From positions 1 through 64,000 of the forward strand of contig NZ_BAABFC010000017.1 of the NCBI RefSeq assembly GCF_039540575.1: DNA of 64,000 nucleotides, in the 5' to 3' direction. The position numbers were made by a program, and so were the translations under genes. Positions 47,592 through 57,835 of the stretch are shown here, piece by piece (positions within the stretch are counted from its first letter, which is position 1; the number at the start of each line of letters is the position of its first letter). The notes under the pieces are model-generated. The model did not search any database. It was not told where the DNA came from and saw nothing but the letters and a program-made list of their open reading frames with translations. The DNA comes from Pseudaeromonas paramecii. Its GTDB lineage: Bacteria; Pseudomonadota; Gammaproteobacteria; Enterobacterales; Aeromonadaceae.

Positions 47592-50500
47592 ATGGAATCG
47601 GCGGTACCCGAGCGCCAGGGCCTATATGACCCTGCCAACGAACACGACGCCTGTGGTGTAGGCTTCATCGCCCACATGAAGGGCCAGAAGAGCCACAGTA
47701 TCGTTGAACAAGGATTGTTGATCCTGAAAAACCTGGATCACCGGGGTGCCGTGGGTGCCGATCCTCTGCAAGGGGACGGCGCCGGTATTCTGATCCAGAT
47801 TCCGGATGAACTCTATCGCGCCGAGATGGCCAAGCAGGGTGTGGAGCTGCCGCCTTACGGTGAATATGGCGTCGGCATGCTGTTCCTGCCCCGGGAAACC
47901 GCCTCTCGCATGGCCTGCGAAGAAGAATTCGAGCGCGTGGTGCGTGCCGAAGGTCAGGTGGTGCTGGGCTGGCGGGATGTGCCGGTCAACGCCGACATGC
48001 CCATGTCCCCCGTGGTGCGGGCCAAGGAGCCGGTGATCCGCCAGATCTTCGTTGGTCGTGGTCCCGATGTACTGGTGACCGACGCCCTGGAGCGCAAGCT
48101 GTATATCATCCGCAAGCGCGCCTCCCACGCCATCCGTGCCCTCAAGCTCAAGCACGGTGGCGAGTTCTACGTGCCGTCGTTCTCCGCTCGCACCGTCAAC
48201 TACAAGGGCCTGCTGCTGGCCGACCAGGTCGGGGTTTACTACAACGATCTGGCCGATGGCCGCTGCGTCTCCGCCCTGGCCCTGGTGCACCAGCGCTTCT
48301 CCACTAACACCTTCCCCACCTGGGATCTGTCTCACCCCTTCCGCATGATTGCCCACAACGGGGAAATCAACACGGTGCGCGGCAACGTCAACTGGATGCG
48401 TGCCCGTGAGCGGGCCATCAGCTCGCCGGTGCTGGGTGCCGATCTGGAGAAGGTGTGGCCGCTGATCTACCCGGGTCAGTCTGACTCTGCCTCCTTCGAC
48501 AACGCCCTGGAACTCATGGTGATGGGCGGCTACTCCCTGGCCCATGCGGTGATGATGATGATCCCGGAAGCCTGGGAAAAGCACACCCTGATGGACGAGA
48601 AGCGTCGCGCCTTCTACGAATACCATGCCGCCATGATGGAGCCCTGGGATGGTCCGGCTGCCGTGGCCTTCACCGACGGTCGCCAGATCGGTGCCACCCT
48701 GGACCGTAACGGTCTGCGTCCGGCCCGCTATCTGGTGACCAAGGATGACCTGGTGGTCATGGCCTCCGAGTCTGGTGTGCTGCCCATCGAAGATTCCCGC
48801 ATCGCCCAGAAGTGGCGTCTGCAACCGGGCAAGATGTTCCTCATCGACATGGAACAGGGCCGCATCATCGACGACAAGGAGTTGAAGGACTCCCTGGCCC
48901 ACGCCAAGCCCTATGCCGAGTGGATCGAGAAGATCCGCATCAAGCTGGACGAGATCGAAGCCGAATACCAACCGGTGGAGCACAAGGCCGATCTGCTGGA
49001 GCTGCAGCAGGCGTTCGGTTACACCCAGGAAGACACCAAGGTGCTGATGACCCCCATGGCCGAAAATGGCGAGGAAGCCATCGGTTCCATGGGTAACGAC
49101 GCAGCCCTGACCGTGCTGTCCAAGAAGTCCAAGCCGCTGTACAACTACTTCCGTCAGCTGTTTGCCCAGGTGACCAACCCGCCCATCGACCCCATCCGGG
49201 AAGAGCTGGTGATGTCCCTGGTCTCCTTCATCGGACCCAAGCCTAACCTGCTGAACAATGTCGACATCAATCCGCCGATCCGCCTGGAAGTCAGCCAGCC
49301 TGTGCTGGGTGCCAAGCAGATGGAGAAGATCCGCAACATAGAGCAGTTCACCGGCAACAAGTTCCGCTCCCATGAGCTGGACATCACCTATCCGGTGGCC
49401 TGGGGCAAGGAGGGCATCGAGGCCCGTCTGGCTTCCCTGTGTGCCGAAGCCGAAGATGCGGTGCGCCATGGCGCCAACATCCTCATCATCTCCGACCGCA
49501 ACGTGGATCCGGAGACGCTGGCCATTCCGGCCCTGCTGGCCACCTCCGCCGTGCACCTGCGTCTGGTGAAGCGCGGCCTGCGTACCAGCACGGGTCTGGT
49601 GGTGGAAACCGGCTCCGCCCGTGAGGTGCATCACTTCGCCCTGCTGGGTGGCTACGGCGCCGAAGCCGTGCACCCTTGGCTGGCGGTGGAAACCCTGCGC
49701 CAGATGGCCGCCGGCGATGCCGAGAAGGCCGACAAGTACATCAAGAACTTCACCAAGGCCGTGGGCAAGGGCCTGTGCAAGGTCATGTCCAAGATGGGTA
49801 TCTCCACCTACATGTCCTACACAGGTGCCCAGATCTTCGAAGCCGTGGGGCTGCAGAAGGCCTTCGTGGAGAAGTACTTCAGCGGCACTCCCTCCAACGT
49901 GGAAGGGATTGGCCTGTTCGAAGTGGCCGAGGAAGCCATCCGTCTGCACCAGGACGCCTTCAGCAAGGATCCCGTGCTGGCCGAGATGCTGGATGCCGGC
50001 GGTGAATATGCCTTCCGCATCCGCGGTGAAGACCACATGTGGACCCCGGACGCCATTGCCAAGCTGCAACACGCCACCCGTGGCAACAAGTACGAGAACT
50101 ACAAGGAATACGCCCAGATCATCAATGACCAAACCAAGCGTCATCTGACCCTGCGCGGCCTGTTCGAGTTCAAGTACGCGGCCGAACCTGTGCCGCTGGA
50201 CGAAGTTGAGTCCGCCAAGGAGATCGTCAAGCGGTTTGCCACCGGCGCCATGTCCATGGGCTCCATCTCCACCGAGGCCCACACCACCCTGGCGGTGGCC
50301 ATGAACCGCATCGGCGGCAAGTCCAATACCGGTGAAGGTGGTGAAGACGCCAAGCGCTTCATCCCGGTGAGCCAGCCGACCCTGCTGTCCGAGCTCATTG
50401 GCAAGGCCAACATAGAGCGGGATCTGGAGCTGCAAGCCGGCGACAGCCTGCGTTCCGCCATCAAGCAGGTTGCCTCCGGCCGCTTCGGCGTCACCGCCGA

Positions 50501-52229
50501 ATACCTGGTGAACGCCGATCAGATCCAGATCAAGATGGCCCAAGGCGCCAAGCCCGGTGAGGGCGGTCAGCTGCCCGGCCACAAGGTGTCCGAATACATC
50601 GGCTACCTGCGCCACTCAGTGCCGGGTGTGGGTCTCATCTCCCCGCCGCCGCACCACGACATCTACTCCATCGAGGACTTGGCCCAGCTGATCCACGATC
50701 TGAAGAACGTCAACCCGGCCGCTTCCATCTCCGTGAAGCTGGTGTCTGAGGTGGGCGTGGGTACCGTAGCCGCCGGGGTTTCCAAGGCCAAGGCGGATCA
50801 CGTGGTGATCGCCGGTCACGATGGTGGCACCGGGGCCTCCCCGCTCTCCTCCATCAAGCATGCCGGTACTGCCTGGGAACTGGGCCTGGCCGAGACCCAG
50901 CAGACCCTGGTGCTGAACCAGCTGCGTAGCCGGATCCGCGTTCAGGTGGACGGTCAGATGAAGACCGGCCGCGACGTGGTCATCGGCGCCCTGCTGGGGG
51001 CTGACGAGTTCGGCTTCGCCACCGCCCCCCTGGTGGTGGAAGGCTGCATCATGATGCGTAAGTGTCACCTGAACACCTGTCCGGTGGGGGTGGCCACCCA
51101 GGATCCGGAGCTGCGCAAGCGCTTCACCGGTCAGCCGGAGCACGTGGTCAACTACTTCTTCTTCGTGGCCGAAGAAGTGCGGGAGATCATGGCCAAGCTG
51201 GGTATCCGCAAGTTCGATGACCTCATCGGTCGTGCCGACCTGCTGGACAAGCGTGCCGGTGTCGAGCACTGGAAGGCCAAGGGGCTGGACTTCTCCAAGA
51301 TCTTCTTCCAGCCGGCGGTGGATGCCTCCGTGGGTCGTCTGCACACCGAGCTGCAGGATCATGCCCTGCACAAGGCCCTGGACAACAAGATGATCGAGCT
51401 GGCCATGCCGGCACTGGAGCGGGGCGAGAAGGTGGCCTTCGAGCTGCCCATCAAGAACATCAACCGCACCGCGGGCACCATGCTCTCCGGTCAGGTGGCC
51501 AAGCGTTACGGCTATGCCGGCCTGCCGGATGACAGCATCCACGTGACCCTCAAGGGCACCGCCGGTCAGAGCTTCGCCGCCTTCCTGGCCAAGGGCATCA
51601 CCCTGGATCTGCAGGGCGAAGGCAACGACTACGTGGGCAAGGGGCTCTCCGGCGGCCGTATCATCATCCGGCCGAATGACAGCTTTGACTGCGAACCGTC
51701 CCAGAACATCATCTGTGGCAACACCGTCATGTACGGTGCCACCAGTGGTGAGGCCTTCCTGAGCGGTGTGGGTGGCGAGCGCTTCTGCGTCCGCAACTCC
51801 GGTGGTACCGCCGTGGTGGAAGGGGTGGGCGACCACGGTTGTGAATACATGACCGGTGGCACCGTCGTGGTGCTGGGTCAGACCGGCCGTAACTTCGCCG
51901 CCGGTATGTCCGGTGGTATCGCCTACGTGCTGGACGAGCAGGATCAGTTCAGCGAGCTGTGCAACACCGCCCAGGTAACCCTGGAGCGGGTGCTGCCGGC
52001 CGCCGAACAGCCGGCCGATGAGCCCCATCACCTGGGTCAGAAGGATGAGGAACTGCTGCAGTCCCTGATCGCCAAGCATGCCGAATACACCGGCAGCCCG
52101 AAGGCCAAGGCCATCCTGGCCGACTGGGACAGCTACCGTGGCAAGTTCGTCAAGGTATACCCGAATGAGTATCGCCGTGCGCTCAAGGAGCTGGCGGCCA
52201 AGCAACAAGAGCAGAAGGAGATTGCGTAA
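47592..52229 (+). CDS. gltB: Glutamate synthase large subunit GltB, 1545 aa
   Basis: NADPH-dependent synthesis of two glutamates from glutamine and 2-oxoglutarate. Cys21 (HDACGVGFIAHMKG) becomes the N-terminal nucleophile of the class-II glutaminase domain after removal of the propeptide, followed by NLDHRGAVGADPLQGDGAG. The central domain, the FMN-binding synthase domain with KPGEGGQLPGHKVSEYIGYLR, PPPHHDIYSIEDLAQLI and GHDGGTGASPLSSIKHAG, the 3Fe-4S cysteines MMRKCHLNTCPVGVAT, and the C-terminal beta-helix (GVGDHGCEYMTGGTVVVLG) are all intact. A GTG at 47589 is an alternative start. gltD follows with a 1-bp overlap. Confidence 0.97.
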   Translation: MESAVPERQGLYDPANEHDACGVGFIAHMKGQKSHSIVEQGLLILKNLDHRGAVGADPLQGDGAGILIQIPDELYRAEMAKQGVELPPYGEYGVGMLFLPRETASRMACEEEFERVVRAEGQVVLGWRDVPVNADMPMSPVVRAKEPVIRQIFVGRGPDVLVTDALERKLYIIRKRASHAIRALKLKHGGEFYVPSFSARTVNYKGLLLADQVGVYYNDLADGRCVSALALVHQRFSTNTFPTWDLSHPFRMIAHNGEINTVRGNVNWMRARERAISSPVLGADLEKVWPLIYPGQSDSASFDNALELMVMGGYSLAHAVMMMIPEAWEKHTLMDEKRRAFYEYHAAMMEPWDGPAAVAFTDGRQIGATLDRNGLRPARYLVTKDDLVVMASESGVLPIEDSRIAQKWRLQPGKMFLIDMEQGRIIDDKELKDSLAHAKPYAEWIEKIRIKLDEIEAEYQPVEHKADLLELQQAFGYTQEDTKVLMTPMAENGEEAIGSMGNDAALTVLSKKSKPLYNYFRQLFAQVTNPPIDPIREELVMSLVSFIGPKPNLLNNVDINPPIRLEVSQPVLGAKQMEKIRNIEQFTGNKFRSHELDITYPVAWGKEGIEARLASLCAEAEDAVRHGANILIISDRNVDPETLAIPALLATSAVHLRLVKRGLRTSTGLVVETGSAREVHHFALLGGYGAEAVHPWLAVETLRQMAAGDAEKADKYIKNFTKAVGKGLCKVMSKMGISTYMSYTGAQIFEAVGLQKAFVEKYFSGTPSNVEGIGLFEVAEEAIRLHQDAFSKDPVLAEMLDAGGEYAFRIRGEDHMWTPDAIAKLQHATRGNKYENYKEYAQIINDQTKRHLTLRGLFEFKYAAEPVPLDEVESAKEIVKRFATGAMSMGSISTEAHTTLAVAMNRIGGKSNTGEGGEDAKRFIPVSQPTLLSELIGKANIERDLELQAGDSLRSAIKQVASGRFGVTAEYLVNADQIQIKMAQGAKPGEGGQLPGHKVSEYIGYLRHSVPGVGLISPPPHHDIYSIEDLAQLIHDLKNVNPAASISVKLVSEVGVGTVAAGVSKAKADHVVIAGHDGGTGASPLSSIKHAGTAWELGLAETQQTLVLNQLRSRIRVQVDGQMKTGRDVVIGALLGADEFGFATAPLVVEGCIMMRKCHLNTCPVGVATQDPELRKRFTGQPEHVVNYFFFVAEEVREIMAKLGIRKFDDLIGRADLLDKRAGVEHWKAKGLDFSKIFFQPAVDASVGRLHTELQDHALHKALDNKMIELAMPALERGEKVAFELPIKNINRTAGTMLSGQVAKRYGYAGLPDDSIHVTLKGTAGQSFAAFLAKGITLDLQGEGNDYVGKGLSGGRIIIRPNDSFDCEPSQNIICGNTVMYGATSGEAFLSGVGGERFCVRNSGGTAVVEGVGDHGCEYMTGGTVVVLGQTGRNFAAGMSGGIAYVLDEQDQFSELCNTAQVTLERVLPAAEQPADEPHHLGQKDEELLQSLIAKHAEYTGSPKAKAILADWDSYRGKFVKVYPNEYRRALKELAAKQQEQKEIA

Positions 52230-53695
52230 TGGGTAAGCCAACCGGTTTTCTCGAGTTTGAGCGTGTCAAAGAGACCTACGCACCGGTTGAGGAACGCGTC
52301 AAACACTATGGCGAGTTCGTCCCGACCCTGACGCTGGATGAGGCCAAGCAACAAGGGGCCCGCTGCATGGACTGCGGCATCCCCTTCTGCAACAACGGTT
52401 GCCCGGTGAACAACATCATTCCTGACTGGAACGATCTGGTTTACCGCGGTAACTGGGAACAGGCCATCCGGGTGCTGCACTCCACCAACAACTTCCCCGA
52501 GTTCACGGGCCGGATCTGTCCGGCCCCCTGTGAGTCGGCCTGTACTCTGGGCATCAATGCCGCCCCCGTGGGCATCAAGAGCATTGAGCGCGCCATCATC
52601 GACCGTGCCTGGGAACATGGCTGGGTCAAGCCGCAACCGGCTGCCGTCAAGAGTGGCAAGCAGGTGGCCGTGGTGGGTTCCGGTCCTGCCGGCCTGGCCG
52701 CTGCCCAGCAGCTGGCGCGGGCCGGTCACGACGTGACCGTGTTCGAGAAGAATGGCCGGGTGGGTGGTCTGCTGCGTTACGGTATCCCCGACTTCAAGCT
52801 GGACAAGTCCATCATCGATCGCCGCATGGCCCAGATGACTGCCGAAGGGGTGACCTTCAAGGTCAATACTCTGGTGTCGTCCGACCAGGATCTGCCTAAG
52901 GGCGTGGTGAACGATGCCACTACCGTGGTGACCCCTGCCGAGCTGGATGCCCAGTTTGACGCTGTGATCCTGGCCGGTGGCTCCGAGACCCCGCGGGATC
53001 TGCCGGTGCCGGGCCGCGAGCTGTCCGGTATCCACTTCGCGCTGGAGTTTCTGATCCCGCAGAACAAGGCGGTGGCCGGCGATGGCGCCAACGCCATCAA
53101 CGCCCAGGGCAAGCATGTGGTGGTGATCGGCGGTGGTGACACCGGCTCCGACTGCGTGGGCACCTCCAACCGGCACGGCGCCCTGTCCGTGACCCAGCTG
53201 GAAGTGATGCCCAAGCCGCCGGTGCAGGAAGACAAGCCAATGACCTGGCCCTACTGGCCGATGAAGCTGCGCACCTCCAGCTCCCACGAGGAAGGTTGTG
53301 TGCGGGAATTCGCCGTCTCCACCAAGGAGTTCATCGGCGAAAACGGCAAGCTCACCGCCCTCAAGCTGGTGAAGGTGGAGTTCAAGGACGGCAAGCTCAC
53401 CGAGATCCCCGGCTCCGAGTTCGAGCTGAAGGCCGATCTGGTGTTCCTGGCCATGGGCTTCACCCAGCCCCTGGCCAAGGTGCTGGACAGCTTCGGCGTG
53501 GAGAAGGATGGCCGTGGCAACATCAAGGCCACCACAGACGGCGCCGGCTGCTACGCCACCTCAGTACCCAAGGTGTTTGCCGCCGGCGACATGCGCCGTG
53601 GTCAGTCCCTGGTGGTCTGGGCCATCCGCGAAGGTCGTCAGTGCGCCCGGGAAGTGGATCAGTTCCTGATGGGCAGCACGGTTCTGCCGCGCTAA
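52229..53695 (+). CDS. gltD: Glutamate synthase small subunit GltD, 488 aa
   Basis: Feeds electrons from NADPH through FAD and 4Fe-4S clusters to GltB. N-terminal cluster-binding cysteines in GARCMDCGIPFCNNGCPVNNIIPDWN and RICPAPCESACTLGIN; FAD site VAVVGSGPAGLAAAQQLARAGHDVTVFEKNGRVGGLLRYGIP; NADPH site VVVIGGGDTGSDCVGTSNRHG; and TSVPKVFAAGDMRRGQSLVVWAIREGRQCA. Length as in Pseudomonas and E. coli GltD (472 aa). Strong terminator downstream. Confidence 0.97.
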   Translation: MGKPTGFLEFERVKETYAPVEERVKHYGEFVPTLTLDEAKQQGARCMDCGIPFCNNGCPVNNIIPDWNDLVYRGNWEQAIRVLHSTNNFPEFTGRICPAPCESACTLGINAAPVGIKSIERAIIDRAWEHGWVKPQPAAVKSGKQVAVVGSGPAGLAAAQQLARAGHDVTVFEKNGRVGGLLRYGIPDFKLDKSIIDRRMAQMTAEGVTFKVNTLVSSDQDLPKGVVNDATTVVTPAELDAQFDAVILAGGSETPRDLPVPGRELSGIHFALEFLIPQNKAVAGDGANAINAQGKHVVVIGGGDTGSDCVGTSNRHGALSVTQLEVMPKPPVQEDKPMTWPYWPMKLRTSSSHEEGCVREFAVSTKEFIGENGKLTALKLVKVEFKDGKLTEIPGSEFELKADLVFLAMGFTQPLAKVLDSFGVEKDGRGNIKATTDGAGCYATSVPKVFAAGDMRRGQSLVVWAIREGRQCAREVDQFLMGSTVLPR

Positions 53696-53712
53696 GCGGG
53701 TTTCACCTGCCA

Positions 53713-53747
53713 TAAAAAAACCCCCGCCAAGCTGCGGGGGTTTTTGT
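53713..53747 (+). terminator. Intrinsic terminator of gltBD
   Basis: AAAAAAACCCCCGC-CAAGCT-GCGGGGGTTTTTG, a perfect GC-rich stem with a T tail. Confidence 0.95.
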
Positions 53748-53805
53748 TGTTAGCGCCCGGCACTTTCGCCGGCGCGTCTAGATATCTGGTCTCTGGCGAA
53801 CCGGC

Positions 53806-54114
53806 CTAGCAGGGCTGGCGGGCGATCAGCCCCTCGACCCGCTCCTCCAGGCACTCCTCACCGCCCATGGCGAACTCCCGGCAGATGAGCGGCCGCTGCT
53901 CGTAGATGCTGCAGCGCAGGCTGTTGCGATCCAATGCCGCGCACCAGCCATCTTCCCCCCGGCGCATCACCGCCACCTGGCCCGGCACCTCGCGGATGAA
54001 GCGCGCCGGCACCCCGGTGTCGGTGAACAGCATCACCTCCAGGCGACAGCAGCAGGCCTCGCAGTTGCTGCAATCGATGGCGGCGGGCTGGGCCTTGGCA
54101 ATCTTAGCGGTCAC
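53806..54114 (-). CDS. YkgJ family cysteine cluster protein, 102 aa
   Basis: Contains IDCSNCEACCCRLEVMLF (CxxCxxCC), DGWCAALDRNSLRCSIYEQRPLICREFAMGGEECLEER, giving the eight-cysteine pattern of the YkgJ/CxxCxxCC family that probably binds Zn or an Fe-S cluster. GTG start (GTGACCGCTAAG) 3 nt after dbpA on the same strand, so expression depends on dbpA. Members are often encoded next to RNA-modifying or helicase genes; role unknown. Confidence 0.9.
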   Translation of the reverse strand: MTAKIAKAQPAAIDCSNCEACCCRLEVMLFTDTGVPARFIREVPGQVAVMRRGEDGWCAALDRNSLRCSIYEQRPLICREFAMGGEECLEERVEGLIARQPC

Positions 54115-54117
54115 AGT

Positions 54118-55497
<1,380 letters not shown>

Positions 55498-55612
55498 GTG
55501 GGGACTCTTGTATGGCAGACAGACGCTAGGGTGCGCGAGGGGGCGCATGATAACAGAGTGCAGGGGGGATGTGCCGATTATTTCACCATGGGGCGGATGG
55601 ACAGCGGGGCCA

Positions 55613-55640
55613 TGAAAGAAGCCACCGGGATTCCGGTGGC
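55613..55640 (-). terminator. Intrinsic terminator of the amylase gene
   Basis: Reverse strand GCCACCGG-AATC-CCGGTGGC followed by TTCTTTC, just after the GH13 stop codon. Confidence 0.85.
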
Positions 55641-55665
55641 TGTCTCGTTATGCTCGGCGGGGGGC

Positions 55666-57609
55666 TTAGCTGCCGTGGTAGTTGGTATCGCGCCAGCCCT
55701 GGATGTGGACGTCCACCTCACTCTGGTCATCAACGAACAGGAAGATGCGGTTGCCGGTCCAGTTGCCCTCCACATCCGTCTCGCTGTTGGCCCAGGAGCC
55801 GCGGAAGAATTTGTACTCCAGACGGGTGCCGCGGGGCCGGGTGACGCGGATGAAGTAGGTATGGGCATCCAGTTGCTGCAGTGTGGTGTCCGGGTCCACC
55901 GTGATGCTGGTGGGATCCCAGCCGTCATCCGAGTTGGGCATGTAGAGCTGAGCATCGGCGGGGGTGTTGTCCGGCACATGGACGCGGATATCCAGGGTGA
56001 CGTCACTGGTATCCATGGCATCGTCCGGGATGGCACCTGTCTCCACCGGTATAGTGTCGGCGGCGCTGCGCAGGATCACGGAGGTGTAGGCCGGGATGTC
56101 GAGCCGATCGCCGGCCTGGTAGTGCTGGCCACTGAGCAGCTCGTCGGCATCGGCGGTCAGCACCAGGCTGTTGGCCTGTTGCGCGTCCAGGTTATGCACC
56201 ACCAGCAGGCTGTAATCCGCATTGGCGCCTCTGATCTGGTAGCCGTAGGTGCCCTCTGGAGTGCCGACCCGCTGGTAGTCGCCGGTGAACAGCAAGGGGT
56301 TGGCCTTACGGATCTGGATCAGCTTGCGGTAGTACTGATAGAGGGAGTCGGGATCCTCCTGCTCCTCTTCCAATGAGATGCCGTCAAATGGCTGCAGGTT
56401 TTTGGCTTCGGCACCATAGATGTCCGCATCCATCTTGGCCTGGCCTTGTCCGTCGGCGCTGGCGTACCAGTCGAAGGGTTCCCGTTTCTGGGGATCGCCC
56501 TGCAGATCGTGGCCGCCACGCATGCCGATCTCGTCACCGTAGTAGATGAAGGGGGTGCCCGGCAGTGTCATCTGCCAGGTGACGGCCCGACGGATCTTGC
56601 TGTCGGCAAAGTTCAGCTCGGAGGCGATCCGGTTGCGATCGTGGTTGCCGATCACCAGGCTATCGGCAAACTCCGGGCTCACCGCGGCATAGTGCTGGCG
56701 GATGGGATTGAGGGTCGCCAGCAGATCCTTGGGCAGGCCGGCGGCGGCCGTCACCAGCTCGTTGTACAGGGGGAAATCGAAGGTGGCGTTCATGCCCGCC
56801 AGGAAGGGGGCTATCTTGTCGCTGTCCGCCGTACTGTCATAGTTCACCTCGCCGATGATGAAGGCATCGGGCTTGATGGCCTTGACGTGGGCACTGAACT
56901 CCTGCCACCAGGCCACCGAGTAGGCATCGTCGCCATCGCCAATGTCCTGGGCCACGTCCAGGCGGAAGCCGTCCACCCCCAGATCCAGCCAGAAGTCGGC
57001 CACCTGCTTGATGGCCTCCCGCACCGCTGGCTCGTCATAGTTCAGATCCGGTAGGCCGCTTTGCGGGCCGAAGGAGTAGTAGCAGTAGCGGCCCGGGGCT
57101 ACCTGGCCCCAGTTGCCATCCAGTGCCTCGTCACCACAGCGGTAGAAGTTCTGGTAGTTGGCGTCGCCGGCCAGCATGGCCTTAAACCAGGGATGTTGAT
57201 CCGAGGTGTGGTTGACCACCAGATCCGGGATCACCTTGATATGGTGAGCGTGGGCCGCTGCCAACAGCCCCTTGAAGTCCTCCAGGGTGCCATAGTCCGG
57301 GTTGATGGCCTGGTAGTCGGTGACGTTGTAACCGTGATAGGTGGGGCTGGGGTTGATGGGCATCAGCCAGAGGGCATCCACCCCCAGATCCGTCAGGTAA
57401 TCCAGCTTCTCCGTGACGCCGTTGAGATCACCGATGCCATCCCCGTCGCTGTCGTAAAAGCTGCGCACGAAGATCTCATAGCCCACCTTCTGGTGCCAGT
57501 CATCGGTGGCCTGGGGCGTGGATGTCTCATTGGCATCGTTACAGCCGCTCAGCAGGGGCAACAGGCCCGACAGCAGGGCACAGGCTTGCATCCATTTTTG
57601 CATCTGCAT
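55666..57609 (-). CDS. GH13 alpha-amylase family lipoprotein, 647 aa
   Basis: Lipoprotein signal MQMQKWMQACALLSGLLPLLSGCNDA with lipobox LSGC; after +1 Cys comes Asn. The (beta/alpha)8 barrel holds the four GH13 regions: DLVVNHTSD, GFRLDVAQD (nucleophile Asp), AFIIGEVNYD (acid Glu) and VIGNHDRNRIASE (transition-state Asp), with GVDALWLMPINPSPTYHGYNV in front. The C-terminal part (about residue 530 onward) is a starch-binding-like beta domain with YMPNSDDGWDP and LEYKFFRGSW NSE-like text, similar to CBM20-related modules. Likely hydrolyses maltodextrins at the cell surface or in the periplasm. Two LacI-type dyads lie upstream. Confidence 0.93.
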   Translation of the reverse strand: MQMQKWMQACALLSGLLPLLSGCNDANETSTPQATDDWHQKVGYEIFVRSFYDSDGDGIGDLNGVTEKLDYLTDLGVDALWLMPINPSPTYHGYNVTDYQAINPDYGTLEDFKGLLAAAHAHHIKVIPDLVVNHTSDQHPWFKAMLAGDANYQNFYRCGDEALDGNWGQVAPGRYCYYSFGPQSGLPDLNYDEPAVREAIKQVADFWLDLGVDGFRLDVAQDIGDGDDAYSVAWWQEFSAHVKAIKPDAFIIGEVNYDSTADSDKIAPFLAGMNATFDFPLYNELVTAAAGLPKDLLATLNPIRQHYAAVSPEFADSLVIGNHDRNRIASELNFADSKIRRAVTWQMTLPGTPFIYYGDEIGMRGGHDLQGDPQKREPFDWYASADGQGQAKMDADIYGAEAKNLQPFDGISLEEEQEDPDSLYQYYRKLIQIRKANPLLFTGDYQRVGTPEGTYGYQIRGANADYSLLVVHNLDAQQANSLVLTADADELLSGQHYQAGDRLDIPAYTSVILRSAADTIPVETGAIPDDAMDTSDVTLDIRVHVPDNTPADAQLYMPNSDDGWDPTSITVDPDTTLQQLDAHTYFIRVTRPRGTRLEYKFFRGSWANSETDVEGNWTGNRIFLFVDDQSEVDVHIQGWRDTNYHGS

Positions 57610-57618
57610 TCTCCATCA

Positions 57619-57719
57619 GGGAAAGCAATTCCCTTATTTGAGTTGATAAAGATATTGATAAATAAAGATTAAATAAACAGAGTTGGTCATATGTTTAATA
57701 TAAAGGGAAAGCGCTTTCC
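57619..57719 (-). promoter_or_regulatory. Twin LacI-type operators before the amylase gene
   Basis: GGAAAGCGCTTTCC (57706-57719) is a perfect palindrome with the central CG of LacI/GalR-family sites. A second, imperfect dyad GGGAAAGCAATTCCC lies at 57619-57633, 10 bp before the start codon. The distance between centres is about 86 bp, close to eight helical turns. An AT-rich segment with CATATGACC-like promoter elements lies between them. The LacI-family gene ends 117 bp upstream. Confidence 0.75.
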
Positions 57720-57835
57720 TTGACGGGGATTTTTCTCCCGCCAGGATGACTTGTCAATTTATGTCAGGAGAAAATGGCTAAAATGCGATCCTGGCCGCAT
57801 TTGGATCGGTCATGCGGCGGCGCCGGTGGTGAGGG

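Noticed and set aside
47622..50615. 997-codon reverse frame opposite gltB
   Set aside because: Codon shadow of gltB with no start signal or family resemblance.
50616..53287. Two long reverse frames opposite gltB/gltD
   Set aside because: Same antisense shadow effect.
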